Both the position numbers and the translations under genes were made by a program. The notes beneath the pieces were generated by a model. That model did not search any database. It saw nothing but the letters and a program-made list of their open reading frames with translations, and was not told the DNA's origin. This document shows positions 54,051 to 63,243 of a DNA stretch of 64,000 nt, one piece after another. This DNA is from Fulvimarina endophytica (GTDB lineage Bacteria; Pseudomonadota; Alphaproteobacteria; Rhizobiales; Rhizobiaceae): contig NZ_QURL01000005.1 of NCBI RefSeq assembly GCF_003403015.1, positions 248,001 through 312,000 of the forward strand, given 5' to 3'. Each line of letters starts with the position of its first letter. Positions within the stretch are counted from its first letter, which is position 1.

Positions 54051-54179
54051 GGGCCCGTCTTGCCTCCGAGGCTGATGCTTCATCCCGGTCGGGCATACAG
54101 GGCGCGGCGCGTTCTCGAAAGGCTCGCGACGAGGTTCGGGGCGGGCTTTCCTTTGAAGTAGACCGAGAAGGGGAGCCCT

Positions 54180-55397
54180 TCAGGCGCTCGCCGCGCTCGG
54201 GACGAAACCGCCTTCGTCGAAGGCGAAGCAGTTGCGGCCTCGCCGCTTGGCCTCGTAGAGAGCGCGATCGGCGGCGACGAGCATCTCGTCGAGGTCCCGG
54301 CTCAGATCGCGTCCTCCCCACGTCACGCCGACGCTCACGGTGACGACGTCGAGGCCGTCGCCCCGTGCGGGATGGGGCATCCTCAGGGCCTCGATCGTCT
54401 CCTGGACCGAGCGGGCGAACCGCGCCGCCTCGAATTCGCTCCTGTCTTGCAGGACGAAGGTGAACTCCTCGCCGCCGAAGCGGGCGCAGAAGGCGCTCTC
54501 GTCGGCTGCGGCGATCCTGGCGAACGCGTCGGCGATCCGCTGGAGACAGGCATCTCCCGCCGGATGTCCGAGAGCGTCGTTATAGAGCTTGAAATGGTCC
54601 ACATCGACCATGAGGACGGCGGTCGAACGCCGCTGCGACAGCGCTCCCCGCAGAACCTCGGTCAACTGACGCCGATTGGGGAGTCCGGTGAGATCGTCGG
54701 TTCGCGACTGATCGCGGAACTTGAGCCCGTCGCTCTTTGCCATCTCGGCCTCCAGGCGCGCCGACAGGGTGCGCAGGTAATTCTCGCACCGCATCCGCTC
54801 GTATCGGAAGTTCGCAAACAGCGCGAAGAAGCAGACCGTCGAGATCTGGAGCACGAATGTCAGGGAGAGATCGTAGCCCAGCCCGCCTTTCGTTGCGATC
54901 GCAAGCAGGGTGACGACGTAAGCTGAACCGGTGAACACGACCGCGTTCGCAAAACGCAGCGCAAGGAGCAGGTTGGCGAAGATGATAGTGAGCGGCAGTT
55001 CCGCATATGTGAAAAGACTTGCCGGATCCCGCGACAGCCAGAAGAGGAAAACCGGGACGAGATAGCCGTTGAAAACACCGATTGTGACCAGTCTCTCGGT
55101 CCACTCGAGGCTGATCCGGCCGATCGCCCAGACGAGAAGGAGCGTCGACGGCGTGATGACGCCGATCCTCAAAATCCAGGCGAGATCGACGATATCGGGC
55201 ACGAGCCAGATACTCGAGATGTTGTAGATATTGTAGATGAACAACCCGAGAAGGATCGCGATGCGCAGCTCCTTGACGCGCCGCTCGGCAGTCTCCTGTG
55301 TATAGCATTGCTCGATGGGCTGCGCGAAACGAAGCCACTTCGTGACGGGTGGTCGCCCGCCAAGATCGAATGTCTGCTCCAATAGTGCGCCGTTCAT
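54180..55397 (-). CDS. Membrane diguanylate cyclase, GGEEF, no I-site
   Basis: A 405-residue protein. About six N-terminal helices (residues 45-205) form an unassigned sensor. The GGDEF domain begins DLTGLPNRRQLTEVLRGALS, with DVDHFKLYNDALGHPAGDAC and the active GGEEF near residue 307 (CARFGGEEFTFVL). The inhibitory RxxD I-site just before it is missing (the aligned residues read DESA), so product feedback at that site is unlikely. It makes c-di-GMP. It is divergent from tolQ. Confidence 0.92.
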   Translation of the reverse strand: MNGALLEQTFDLGGRPPVTKWLRFAQPIEQCYTQETAERRVKELRIAILLGLFIYNIYNISSIWLVPDIVDLAWILRIGVITPSTLLLVWAIGRISLEWTERLVTIGVFNGYLVPVFLFWLSRDPASLFTYAELPLTIIFANLLLALRFANAVVFTGSAYVVTLLAIATKGGLGYDLSLTFVLQISTVCFFALFANFRYERMRCENYLRTLSARLEAEMAKSDGLKFRDQSRTDDLTGLPNRRQLTEVLRGALSQRRSTAVLMVDVDHFKLYNDALGHPAGDACLQRIADAFARIAAADESAFCARFGGEEFTFVLQDRSEFEAARFARSVQETIEALRMPHPARGDGLDVVTVSVGVTWGGRDLSRDLDEMLVAADRALYEAKRRGRNCFAFDEGGFVPSAASA

Positions 55398-55958
55398 CGG
55401 GAAAGCCCTTCGTGGAGCCTAATTCCTGACGGCAATGGGTAAAAATCACGACAAGGATATGCCTCGCAATCGTCCGACGCTGCCGGATCTTGACCGATCG
55501 CGCCCGATTCCGCCGCTCTTTCGGATGCAACGCCCCACGCTACGGCGCGCCGATCGACGCCTTCCTGCCGTTTAGGGAGGGCGCCCTGCGCCTCGTTCGC
55601 CCTCCGCGATGCCGCACCTGCAGGCTCTCGCGAGATGCCACGGTTCGGAAGGCCGTGCGACGCTAACGCTTCGTTAAGCATGTTGGCGCAAACTTCCGGT
55701 GCGGCTCGACGGGCCTTCCCGCCATTCTTTCACCGGATTCGTTTCGATAACGGGATGTGGGGGGAACGGGCCGTCCGGCAGCGCGAGCGAACCGGACAGG
55801 GCGCCGGCTCGCGATCGGGCAGCGATCGAACCCGATGCCGGTGACGATCCCTGCCATTCTGCCGGAACCGGCAGGCGGGCGGCGCGGCACGAAAGCACTG
55901 GACGGCTCGGACGGAGCCGAACGGCGCGAGATCTTTAGGACAGGGGCGAGCGGGGACT
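55398..55958. promoter_or_regulatory. 561-nt region between the diguanylate cyclase gene and tolQ
   Basis: No gene with good coding character was found; frames on both strands look like shadows. It contains a near-perfect CtrA-type site at 55663-55677. ybgC and ruvABC, often upstream of tolQ, are not here. Promoters for tolQRAB and the cyclase must lie in this gap, but clear -35/-10 pairs were not identified. Confidence 0.5.
55663..55677. promoter_or_regulatory. Near-perfect CtrA-type site upstream of tolQ
   Basis: CTAACGCTTCGTTAA matches TTAA-N7-TTAA with one mismatch (C for T). It lies 281 nt before tolQ and 265 nt upstream of the divergent diguanylate cyclase start, so either gene could be the target. 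Confidence 0.5.
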
Positions 55959-56687
55959 ATGGGCGAAGGTGTGATCACCGAAGGTTTGGGCCATGCCGGC
56001 GGCGTGTCGATGTGGGCCCTGTTCTGGCAGGCCGGTCTGATCGTCAAATTGGTGATGATCGGGCTCGTCGTCGCCTCGGTCTGGACCTGGGCGATCATCG
56101 TCGACAAGTCCATGCGCTTTGCCGCCATGCGGCGCCAGCTCAACAATTTCGAGAACCGGTTCTGGTCCGGCCAGTCGCTGGAGGAGCTCTACCAGTCGCT
56201 CGTCGAGCGCAAGACCTCCGGCATGAGCGCGATCTTCGTCGCCGCCATGCGCGAATGGAAGAAGAGCTTCGAGAAGGGCGCGCGCTCGCCCATCGGCCTG
56301 CAGCAGCGCATCGAAAAGGCGATGGACGTGACCCTCGCCCGCGAGATGGACCATCTGGAATCGCGTCTCGGCTTCCTTGCGACCATCGGCTCGGCCGCTC
56401 CCTTCGTCGGCCTGTTCGGCACGGTGATCGGCATCATGACCTCGTTCCAGGCCATCGCGGGATCGCAGCAGACCTCGCTCGCCGTGGTCGCGCCCGGTAT
56501 CGCCGAGGCGCTGCTTGCGACGGCCATCGGTCTCGTCGCCGCGATCCCGGCCGTCATCGCCTACAACAAGCTGACCTCCGATGCCGGCAAGATCGGGCTG
56601 CGCCTCGAAGGGTTCGCGGACGAGTTCTCCTCGATCCTGTCGCGCCAGATCGACGAGCGCGCACCGCAGCATCGCGCCGCCGCCTGA
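55959..56687 (+). CDS. tolQ: Tol-Pal system protein TolQ
   Basis: A 242-residue inner-membrane protein with three helices. The MotA/TolQ/ExbB region contains LESRLGFLATIGSAAPFVGLFGTVIGIM and a third helix near VVAPGIAEALLATAIGLVAA. With TolR it forms the proton-driven motor energising TolA. The start MGEGVITEGLGHAGGVSMWA is accepted from its position. TolR follows 75 nt later. Confidence 0.95.
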   Translation: MGEGVITEGLGHAGGVSMWALFWQAGLIVKLVMIGLVVASVWTWAIIVDKSMRFAAMRRQLNNFENRFWSGQSLEELYQSLVERKTSGMSAIFVAAMREWKKSFEKGARSPIGLQQRIEKAMDVTLAREMDHLESRLGFLATIGSAAPFVGLFGTVIGIMTSFQAIAGSQQTSLAVVAPGIAEALLATAIGLVAAIPAVIAYNKLTSDAGKIGLRLEGFADEFSSILSRQIDERAPQHRAAA

Positions 56688-56762
56688 CCGAAGCATCGAG
56701 CCGGAGCGGCTGACCGGGCCGCCCCCTTTCACAGAACGAGCGAAGAGCGGGACCTTCATCCC

Positions 56763-57215
56763 ATGGGCATGTCGACAGGATCAGCGGGCGGCGCACGGCG
56801 TCGCAGGGGCAGAGGCCGCGGCCGCCGCGCTCCGATGAGCGAGATCAACGTGACGCCCATGGTGGACGTCATGCTGGTTCTGCTCATCATCTTCATGGTG
56901 GCAGCTCCGATGCTCACGGTCGGCGTGCCCATCAACCTGCCGGAAACCCAGGCGAAAGCGATCAATTCGGAAACCCAGCCGATCACGATCAGCGTCGATG
57001 CGGGCGGCACGGTGTTCCTCAACGACACCGAGATCCCCGTCGAGGACGTGGTGGCCAAGCTTCAGGCGATCGCCAGTGCCGGCTACGAGGAGCGCATCTT
57101 CGTGCGCGGCGACCGCTCGGCCGACTACGGCACCGTGATGCGGGTGATGGCGCTCATCTCGTCCGCAGGCTTCCGCAATATCGGTCTCGTCACCGATCAA
57201 GAGAGAAACGCTTAA
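56763..57215 (+). CDS. tolR: Tol-Pal system protein TolR
   Basis: A 150-residue protein. Its single helix carries the proton-carrying Asp ([25 protein letters not shown]), preceded by a Gly/Arg-rich cytoplasmic tail ([14 protein letters not shown]). A periplasmic ExbD/TolR domain follows ([20 protein letters not shown]). TolA follows 9 nt downstream. Family and role are certain from motif and position. Confidence 0.95.
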   Translation: MGMSTGSAGGARRRRGRGRGRRAPMSEINVTPMVDVMLVLLIIFMVAAPMLTVGVPINLPETQAKAINSETQPITISVDAGGTVFLNDTEIPVEDVVAKLQAIASAGYEERIFVRGDRSADYGTVMRVMALISSAGFRNIGLVTDQERNA

Positions 57216-57224
57216 GGCGCCGCG

Positions 57225-58307
57225 ATGAAGACCGGGCTCCTCGTCTCAACCGCAATCCATGGCGTAGCACTCACCTGGGGCCTCTGGGCCCTGGGCGCGC
57301 CAGATCCCATGGTGCTGCCCGACGACAGCCTGCCGGTCGACATCGTCTCGGTGCAGGAGTTCTCGCAGATGATGCGCGGCGCCGAGGATGCGCCGCTGGC
57401 CGAGACGAGCGCCGTCGAGCCGACGGACGACAGCGAACAGCCCGTGCCGGACGCCCAGAACGCGGGCCAGAACACCGTGGATCTCGACGCCGCGCCCGCA
57501 CCGCGGGCAGCGCCCCGCGAGACGATCCAGACCGCGGCCGCCGAGGCGCAGCCCGAACCCGTGCCCGTGCCGGCTCCCGTTCCCGAACCCGAACCACAGC
57601 CGGCGCCCGAACCGGAGCCGCTGCCCGAGCCGGTGCCGGAAGCCGCGCCCGAGACGCCGGCCGAAGCTCCTCCCGAAACGGTCGAAGAAGCCGAGACACA
57701 GGCAGAAGCGCCGCCGGAGCCCGCCCAGCCGCGCAATGTTCCCATTCCGGGCGTCAAGCCGGCGCCGCCACGGCCCGTCGAGGTGGCCGAGGTCAAGCCG
57801 AAGCCGGAGCCCAAGCGCGAGGAAAAGAAGCCGGAAGAGCCCAAGCGCGAACCGCCCAAGCAGCAGGCGACGGACGAGAAGCGGTTCGACGCGGACAAGA
57901 TCGCCGCGCTTCTCAACACCGAGAAGTCCGCCGGCGGCGGCGCCAAGCGCGAGCAGCAGACCGCCGCGCTCGGTGGCCGCGAGACGAATGCGTCCTCCCT
58001 CTCGGCAAGCGAGATCGACGCGCTTCGCCAGGCGACCAAGGCCTGCTGGTACGAGCCCTCGGGATCGTTCGGTTCGGAGGGCATCGTCATCGAGGTCTCG
58101 TTCGAGCTCGACCCGGACGGATCGCTCCAGGCCCTGCCGCGCGCGACCGCCTCGGGTGGCGATCCTGCAACACGCAAGGCCTATGAGGACAGCGCCGTTC
58201 GCGCCGTTCGCATTTGTGCCCAACAAGGTCGCTACCGGCTCTCCTCGGCGACATACGACGCATGGTCGGAACTGACCTTCAATTTCCGGCCCGGCGACAC
58301 CTACTGA
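57225..58307 (+). CDS. tolA: Tol-Pal system protein TolA
   Basis: A 360-residue protein bridging the inner and outer membranes. One N-terminal helix ([20 protein letters not shown]) is followed by a long periplasmic region (about 60-225). It is very rich in Pro and Glu ([20 protein letters not shown]) and later Pro/Lys-rich, unlike the Ala/Lys helix of E. coli TolA. The C-terminal domain (about 255-355; [26 protein letters not shown]-like [27 protein letters not shown]) binds TolB/Pal partners. Confidence 0.9.
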   Translation: MKTGLLVSTAIHGVALTWGLWALGAPDPMVLPDDSLPVDIVSVQEFSQMMRGAEDAPLAETSAVEPTDDSEQPVPDAQNAGQNTVDLDAAPAPRAAPRETIQTAAAEAQPEPVPVPAPVPEPEPQPAPEPEPLPEPVPEAAPETPAEAPPETVEEAETQAEAPPEPAQPRNVPIPGVKPAPPRPVEVAEVKPKPEPKREEKKPEEPKREPPKQQATDEKRFDADKIAALLNTEKSAGGGAKREQQTAALGGRETNASSLSASEIDALRQATKACWYEPSGSFGSEGIVIEVSFELDPDGSLQALPRATASGGDPATRKAYEDSAVRAVRICAQQGRYRLSSATYDAWSELTFNFRPGDTY

Positions 58308-58366
58308 CCAGACGGCCCCGCCGGGCGCGCATCACCAGACAACCTGAATTTAGGGACAGGACGACA

Positions 58367-59692
58367 ATGGACTTCTCCCGGACGACCATCATGCGGAGCC
58401 TCTGCTCGGCGCTGATCGCCCTCGGCATGGCAGGCTTCGCGACCATCGGCACTGCCGAGGCGCGGGTGACGATCGACATCTCGGGCGGCAATGTGCAGCC
58501 CCTTCCGATTGCCATCACCGACTTCCAGAGCCAGGACGGGCTCGGCGCGCAGATCTCGAGCGTCGTCCAGGCGGATCTGAAGCGCTCCGGCCTGTTCGCC
58601 CCGATCGACAAGGCGGCGTTCATCCAGACCGGTCTGACGCCGGACACCTCCCCCAACTTCCAGGACTGGACGGTCATCAACGCCCAGGCGCTGGTCGTCG
58701 GCCGCGTCGCGCGGGAAGCCGACGGGCGCCTGCGCGTCGAGTTCCGTCTCTGGGACACCTTTGCCGGCCAGCAGATGGACGGGCAGCAGTTCTATGCCGA
58801 CCCCAACGACTGGCGCCGGATCGCCCACATCATCGCCGATGCGATCTACAAGCAGATCACCGGCGAAAACGGCTATTTCGACAGCCGCGTCGTGTTCGTC
58901 TCGGAATCGGGCGACAAGGCCAACCGCGTCAAGCGGCTCGCCATCATGGATCAGGACGGGGCGAACCTTCGCTACCTGACCGAAGGCCGCGATCTCGTTC
59001 TGACGCCGCGCTTCTCGCCGAACCGGCAGGAGATCACCTATATGTCGTTCGGCAACGGCGAGCCGCGCGTCTATCTCCTCCAGCTCGAGACCGGCCAGCG
59101 CGAGATCGTCGGCAACTTCCCCGGCATGACGTTCTCGCCGCGCTTCTCGCCCGATGGCCAGAAGGTGGTGATGAGCCTGTCCCAGGACGGCAACGCCAAT
59201 ATCTACGCGATGGACCTGCGCTCGCGGGCGACCCAGCGCTTGACCAGCACGGCCGCCATCGACACCTCGCCCTCCTATTCGCCGGACGGCTCGCGCATCG
59301 TCTTCGAGAGCGACCGGGGCGGACGCCAGCAGCTCTATACAATGAACGCCGACGGCTCGAACCAGCAGCGCATCTCCTTCGGCGACGGCGCCTATTCGAC
59401 GCCCGTCTGGAGCCCGCGCGGCGATCTCATCGCCTTCACCAAGCAGTCGGGCGGCCAGTTCCAGATCGGCGTCATGCGCCCGGATGGATCGGGCGAGCGC
59501 ATCCTGACCTCCGGCTTCCACAACGAGGGTCCGACCTGGGCACCCAATGGCCGCGTCTTGATGTTCTTCCGCGACAGCCAGGGCGGCGGCGGCCCCCAGC
59601 TCTTCTCGATCGACCTCTCGGGCCGCAACGAGCAGAAGGTGCCGACCCAGGGCTTCGCCTCCGATCCGGCCTGGTCTCCGGTTCTCGGCTAA
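58367..59692 (+). CDS. tolB: Tol-Pal system protein TolB
   Basis: A 441-residue periplasmic protein. Start ATG at 58367 with AGGACGACA upstream gives a signal peptide ([20 protein letters not shown]). An N-terminal alpha/beta domain ([16 protein letters not shown]) is followed by a six-bladed beta-propeller with WD-like repeats ([39 protein letters not shown]). It links Pal to the TolQRA complex. A hairpin follows. Confidence 0.96.
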   Translation: MDFSRTTIMRSLCSALIALGMAGFATIGTAEARVTIDISGGNVQPLPIAITDFQSQDGLGAQISSVVQADLKRSGLFAPIDKAAFIQTGLTPDTSPNFQDWTVINAQALVVGRVAREADGRLRVEFRLWDTFAGQQMDGQQFYADPNDWRRIAHIIADAIYKQITGENGYFDSRVVFVSESGDKANRVKRLAIMDQDGANLRYLTEGRDLVLTPRFSPNRQEITYMSFGNGEPRVYLLQLETGQREIVGNFPGMTFSPRFSPDGQKVVMSLSQDGNANIYAMDLRSRATQRLTSTAAIDTSPSYSPDGSRIVFESDRGGRQQLYTMNADGSNQQRISFGDGAYSTPVWSPRGDLIAFTKQSGGQFQIGVMRPDGSGERILTSGFHNEGPTWAPNGRVLMFFRDSQGGGGPQLFSIDLSGRNEQKVPTQGFASDPAWSPVLG

Positions 59693-59722
59693 GTTCGAAG
59701 CGACCCTACGAAAAGCGACATG

Positions 59723-59757
59723 CACGAAGACCGGCGGCGACGCCGGTCTTCGTGTTT
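59723..59757. terminator. 14-bp perfect hairpin between tolB and pal
   Basis: CACGAAGACCGGCG (59723-59736) and its exact complement (59741-59754) enclose a 4-nt loop (GCGA), then TTT. It starts 31 nt after the tolB stop. It may terminate part of the tolQRAB transcript, leaving pal to its own promoter. Confidence 0.75.
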
Positions 59758-59904
59758 CCGGCCCAGGCGAAACCGATGGAAGTCCCGCGTGACGCTTCTT
59801 TCGAAGGGCGAGCCGCCGGATCGGCGTAGCGCCGCGAAATCCTTTCCGGTCAAGCCCTTGCAGGAAGGTCACAGTCGCCGCGCGCATGCGTTTTCAGGTC
59901 CGAT

Positions 59905-59919
59905 TTAAGACAGCGTTAA
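59905..59919. promoter_or_regulatory. Perfect CtrA-type site upstream of pal
   Basis: TTAAGACAGCGTTAA is an exact match to the TTAA-N7-TTAA consensus of the alphaproteobacterial regulator CtrA. It lies 57 nt before the pal start codon and after the tolB-pal hairpin, where a pal promoter should be. Confidence 0.65.
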
Positions 59920-59976
59920 GCAAAAACGCGGTAAGCATTCGGTCAACAGAAACGACAGCGTTCCAAGGAGCTGGCC

Positions 59977-60522
59977 ATGAGCCTCTCGCGCATTCTCAAT
60001 CTCCGCTTCGTCGCCATTGCCGTTGCCGGCCTGATGGTCGCGGGTTGCGCCAACAAGCAGAACGGTCTTCCGGACAATGCCGCAGGCCTCGGCCTCGGTG
60101 GTGCGGGCGGCATGGGCGGTGCTGGCGGCATGGGCGGCGCCGGCGGCGGCGCTCCGGGATCGTCCCAGGACTTCACCGTCAATGTGGGCGACCGGGTCTT
60201 CTTCGAGACCGACTCCTCCTCCATCACGGCGGACGCCCAGCAGACCCTGCAGCGCCAGGCCCAGTGGCTGAACCAGTATCCGCAATACGCGATCACGATC
60301 GAAGGCCATTCGGACGAGCGCGGCACCCGCGAATACAACCTGGCGCTCGGCGCGCGGCGCGCTGCCGCCACGCGCGACTATCTCGCCCAGCTCGGCGTGA
60401 ACGCCAATCGCATGCGCACCATCTCCTACGGCAAGGAGCGCCCGGTCGCCGTTTGCGACAACATCTCCTGCTGGTCCCAGAACCGCCGCGCGGTCACCGT
60501 TCTCGGCGGCGCCGGAAGCTGA
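59977..60522 (+). CDS. pal: Peptidoglycan-associated lipoprotein Pal
   Basis: A 181-residue outer-membrane lipoprotein. Signal and lipobox LMVAGCANK put the lipid on Cys24. A Gly/Met/Ala-rich linker (GGMGGAGGMGGAGGGAPG) follows, then an OmpA-like peptidoglycan-binding domain (about 70-175) with EGHSDERGTREYNLALGARR and ERPVAVCDNISCWSQNRRAV. It tethers the outer membrane to peptidoglycan and, via Tol, drives constriction. It is a probable substrate of Lnt encoded at 25.7 kb. Confidence 0.96.
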   Translation: MSLSRILNLRFVAIAVAGLMVAGCANKQNGLPDNAAGLGLGGAGGMGGAGGMGGAGGGAPGSSQDFTVNVGDRVFFETDSSSITADAQQTLQRQAQWLNQYPQYAITIEGHSDERGTREYNLALGARRAAATRDYLAQLGVNANRMRTISYGKERPVAVCDNISCWSQNRRAVTVLGGAGS

Positions 60523-60823
60523 CGACCACGCGCCGAAAGCGCGGAACCCAAGCCTCAACGCATTCGAAGGGACGGGACGACCGGGGCCGCAAGGCCCGGG
60601 TCGCCGTCCCTTCTCTCGTTCATAGCCCCGAAGGCTCCGGACCGTCGCAGTCCCGCGTCTTTGAAACCGGCGAGCGGGAGCCCCGCGAACTGCCGCTTGC
60701 GCTCTGCCGGACCTTGGCTTGCCGGGGGTTTTGCGTGTATTGACACGACCGAGAAACGCGGCGCGCGGGCTCTCCGGACAGGTCGGGTCCTCGGAACGCC
60801 GCTTCATCCTTCCGAGGAGATCC
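60523..60823. other. 301-nt gap between pal and cpoB
   Basis: It starts with a long hairpin (60566-60613) and then has only a weakly coding frame upstream of cpoB. A cpoB ribosome site, GAGGAGATCC, lies at its end. No clear promoter pair was seen. Confidence 0.5.
60566..60613 (+). terminator. Long hairpin downstream of pal
   Basis: GAAGGGACGG pairs with CCGTCCCTTC, and an inner helix (CGACC/GGTCG with GGGCC/GGCCC-like arms) closes on a GCAA loop. Followed by TCTCGTT. It lies 43 nt past the pal stop and probably ends the pal transcript. Confidence 0.8.
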
Positions 60824-61696
60824 ATGATGTTTCGCCGTTCGAGCCGGTTCGTGCTTCTCGCTTCCGCAGCGATCGCGATCACACCCTTGTCCGCGTCCGC
60901 CTTCAGCCTCCCATCCGCTGTCGACGCCCGCACCGGCGCGTCCGACAAGGCTCCGGTGATCCTCGCCCAGGCCGGAGATACGCTTTCGCGCATCCAGCGG
61001 CTCGAGGACGAGGTTCGGCGCCTCAACGGCCGCGTCGAAGAGCTGTCCTTCCAGCTTCTCCAGGCCCAGGAAGACATGCGGCGCGCCCAGGAGAACAACG
61101 ATTTCCGCTTCCAGGAGTTGGAACAGGGCGCAGGTTCGGCCGGGTCCGGCGACGGACTGCCTCAGCAGCGCGGCGATGCCGGCTCAACCGCTCCGGCCGC
61201 AGGTGGGAACCCGGACGCCCAGATCGCCGACATCATCGGCGGCGGGGCCGGTACCGCATCGACAACCCCGCCGGCTTCGCAGTCGTCCAGCCAGCCGGTC
61301 GCGGCACCCTCCGGCAATGCGCAGGCGGTCTACAGCGCGGCCTATGACGAACTGCTTGCCGGGGACTATGCTTCGGCCGAACAGTCCTTTCGTCAGTATG
61401 TGCAGACCTATCCGAACTCGCCCGACGCCTCCGACGCCCAGTACTGGCTCGGCGAGAGCCTCTATCAGCAGCAGAAATACGCCGATGCGGCCGAGGTTTT
61501 CCTGAACGCCCAGAAAGACGATCCGGAAGCGACCAAGGCTCCGGAGATGATGCTGAAGCTCGGAATGTCTCTCGCCGCTCTCGGCAATGCCGAAACGGCC
61601 TGCATCACCTATCGGGAAGTCAGCTCGCGCTATCCTCAGATGAACGAGACCCTGCGCACCAAGCTCGGCGAGGAAGAGAAGAGCGCGAACTGCTGA
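60824..61696 (+). CDS. cpoB: Cell division coordinator CpoB (YbgF)
   Basis: A 290-residue periplasmic protein. ATG at 60824 follows GAGGAG; signal MMFRRSSRFVLLASAAIAIT. A coiled coil (about 58-100; RIQRLEDEVRRLNGRVEELS) is followed by a Gly/Ser-rich linker and TPR repeats (about 170-285; AAYDELLAGDYASAEQSFRQ, SPDASDAQYWLGESLYQQQKY). CpoB couples Tol-Pal constriction to peptidoglycan synthesis. It is the usual last gene of tol-pal clusters. Confidence 0.94.
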   Translation: MMFRRSSRFVLLASAAIAITPLSASAFSLPSAVDARTGASDKAPVILAQAGDTLSRIQRLEDEVRRLNGRVEELSFQLLQAQEDMRRAQENNDFRFQELEQGAGSAGSGDGLPQQRGDAGSTAPAAGGNPDAQIADIIGGGAGTASTTPPASQSSSQPVAAPSGNAQAVYSAAYDELLAGDYASAEQSFRQYVQTYPNSPDASDAQYWLGESLYQQQKYADAAEVFLNAQKDDPEATKAPEMMLKLGMSLAALGNAETACITYREVSSRYPQMNETLRTKLGEEEKSANC

Positions 61697-61710
61697 GGGC
61701 CGCTTCCGGT

Positions 61711-63081
61711 GTGAGATTTCGCGGCACGTTCGAAACGGGCGACGTCGAACCGCTGAAGAGTGCGGATCTCACGGAGCGCCTGGACGCGATCTGGCCGCAG
61801 ACGGCCTCTCGCTGCGAGGCACGCACGATCCTCGTCGCGGTCTCCGGGGGACCGGACTCCCTGGCGCTTCTCGCCCTTGCCGCAGACCTCGACGCCCGGC
61901 GATACGTCGTGCGCGCCGCAACGGTCGATCACGGATTGCGCCCGGAGGCTGCGGCGGAAGCCCGCCATGTTGCCGCCATCTGCCGCGATCTCCGCGTTCC
62001 GCATCGGACCCTTCCATGGCGGGGATGGACCGGCCGGGGCAATCTCCAGGCGGCGGCTCGAAACGCGCGCTATGATCTGGTCCTGCGCGAAGCGCGCCGC
62101 ACCGGTGCAGGCGCGATCCTCACGGCTCACCATCTCGAAGACCAGCTGGAGACGGTGCTCCATGCGATCTCGCGCGGAGACGGCGCCGAGCGACGGGCCG
62201 GCATGCGCGAGACGCGAGAACTCGATCCCCGCACCGTTCTCCTTCGCCCCTTTCTTTCGGTTTCGCCCGCCCGCCTGCATGCGGTGCTCGGCTCGCAGGG
62301 GCTGCGGGCGATCGAAGATCCGAGCAATCTCGACGACCGGTTCGCGCGCGTGCGCCATCGGCGTGCGATCGCAGGCATGTCGCAGGACGAGCGCGACGGA
62401 CTGCTCGCGACCATGAAGAGCGCCGCAAGGCTTCGGGCGGAACGCGACGAACGGCTCGCGGACGCGTTCACGCAGTTTTGCGCAGAAGGCCTCGTCTTCG
62501 ACGACGCCGCCTGCGCGATCCTTCCGCGATCGGCCTTCGCGACACTCGATCCGTGTGTCGCCGCCCCGCTTCTCGCCCGGCTTCTCACATCAGTTGGAGG
62601 CGCGGCTCACGGACCCCGCCGCGAGAATGTGGACGGCCTCCTAAGCGCCCTCCGAGAAGGCGAGACGAGGACCCTGAACGGCGCGCGCGCCTCGGCCTCG
62701 GGCGATCGCGTCATCATGGCCCGCGAGTTCGGCCGGGACGGCCCGCCGCCCTGCGATGGTCCGCGGGACGACATTCCGGCGGTGTTCGACCGGCGCTTCG
62801 AGATCGCCTGGCCCCAGGGCCAGCATGGCTCTCGCGCCCATCTCGGCGCCTACGGCACGACGGGCCGGGGCGACGCACGCACCCGAACCTTGCCTTGCCT
62901 CTTTGGCGGGGATGGAACGCTTCTTGCCGCGCACGGGGCCGTCGCGGCGCGTGAGGAACGGGCGGGACGGCCGATCGAAACCCTCGCGAATCTCGCCTCC
63001 CTGCTGCCATGGCGGTGCCTTGCGGACCTGCCCGAGCGACCCGGCTTCGCCTCGATGAGGGCGCGCTCGCGGCTTCGTTAA
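61711..63081 (+). CDS. tilS: tRNA(Ile)-lysidine synthase
   Basis: A 456-residue enzyme converting C34 of tRNA-Ile2 to lysidine. GTG at 61711 lies about 9 bases after GAGGG. The P-loop is SGGPDS (residues 45-50), followed by AATVDHGLRPEAAAEARHV, GNLQAAARNARYDLV and LTAHHLEDQLETVLHAISRG. A C-terminal substrate-binding part is present but diverged. Order cpoB-tilS-ftsH is typical of Rhizobiales. Confidence 0.93.
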   Translation: MRFRGTFETGDVEPLKSADLTERLDAIWPQTASRCEARTILVAVSGGPDSLALLALAADLDARRYVVRAATVDHGLRPEAAAEARHVAAICRDLRVPHRTLPWRGWTGRGNLQAAARNARYDLVLREARRTGAGAILTAHHLEDQLETVLHAISRGDGAERRAGMRETRELDPRTVLLRPFLSVSPARLHAVLGSQGLRAIEDPSNLDDRFARVRHRRAIAGMSQDERDGLLATMKSAARLRAERDERLADAFTQFCAEGLVFDDAACAILPRSAFATLDPCVAAPLLARLLTSVGGAAHGPRRENVDGLLSALREGETRTLNGARASASGDRVIMAREFGRDGPPPCDGPRDDIPAVFDRRFEIAWPQGQHGSRAHLGAYGTTGRGDARTRTLPCLFGGDGTLLAAHGAVAAREERAGRPIETLANLASLLPWRCLADLPERPGFASMRARSRLR

Positions 63082-63243
63082 TCACGTCGCGGATCGAGCC
63101 CGCGCGACACCCTTGCCCAGCCGCTCGTCCCCGTGCGACCAAAGCGCCGCAAATCCGCCGCTTGCCATTGGCAAGATCGGGGAAGATGCTTACCTTGACG
63201 CCGTAGCGCGGGCTGTTCTCGCGCCGCCAAGCCAGGACGACTG

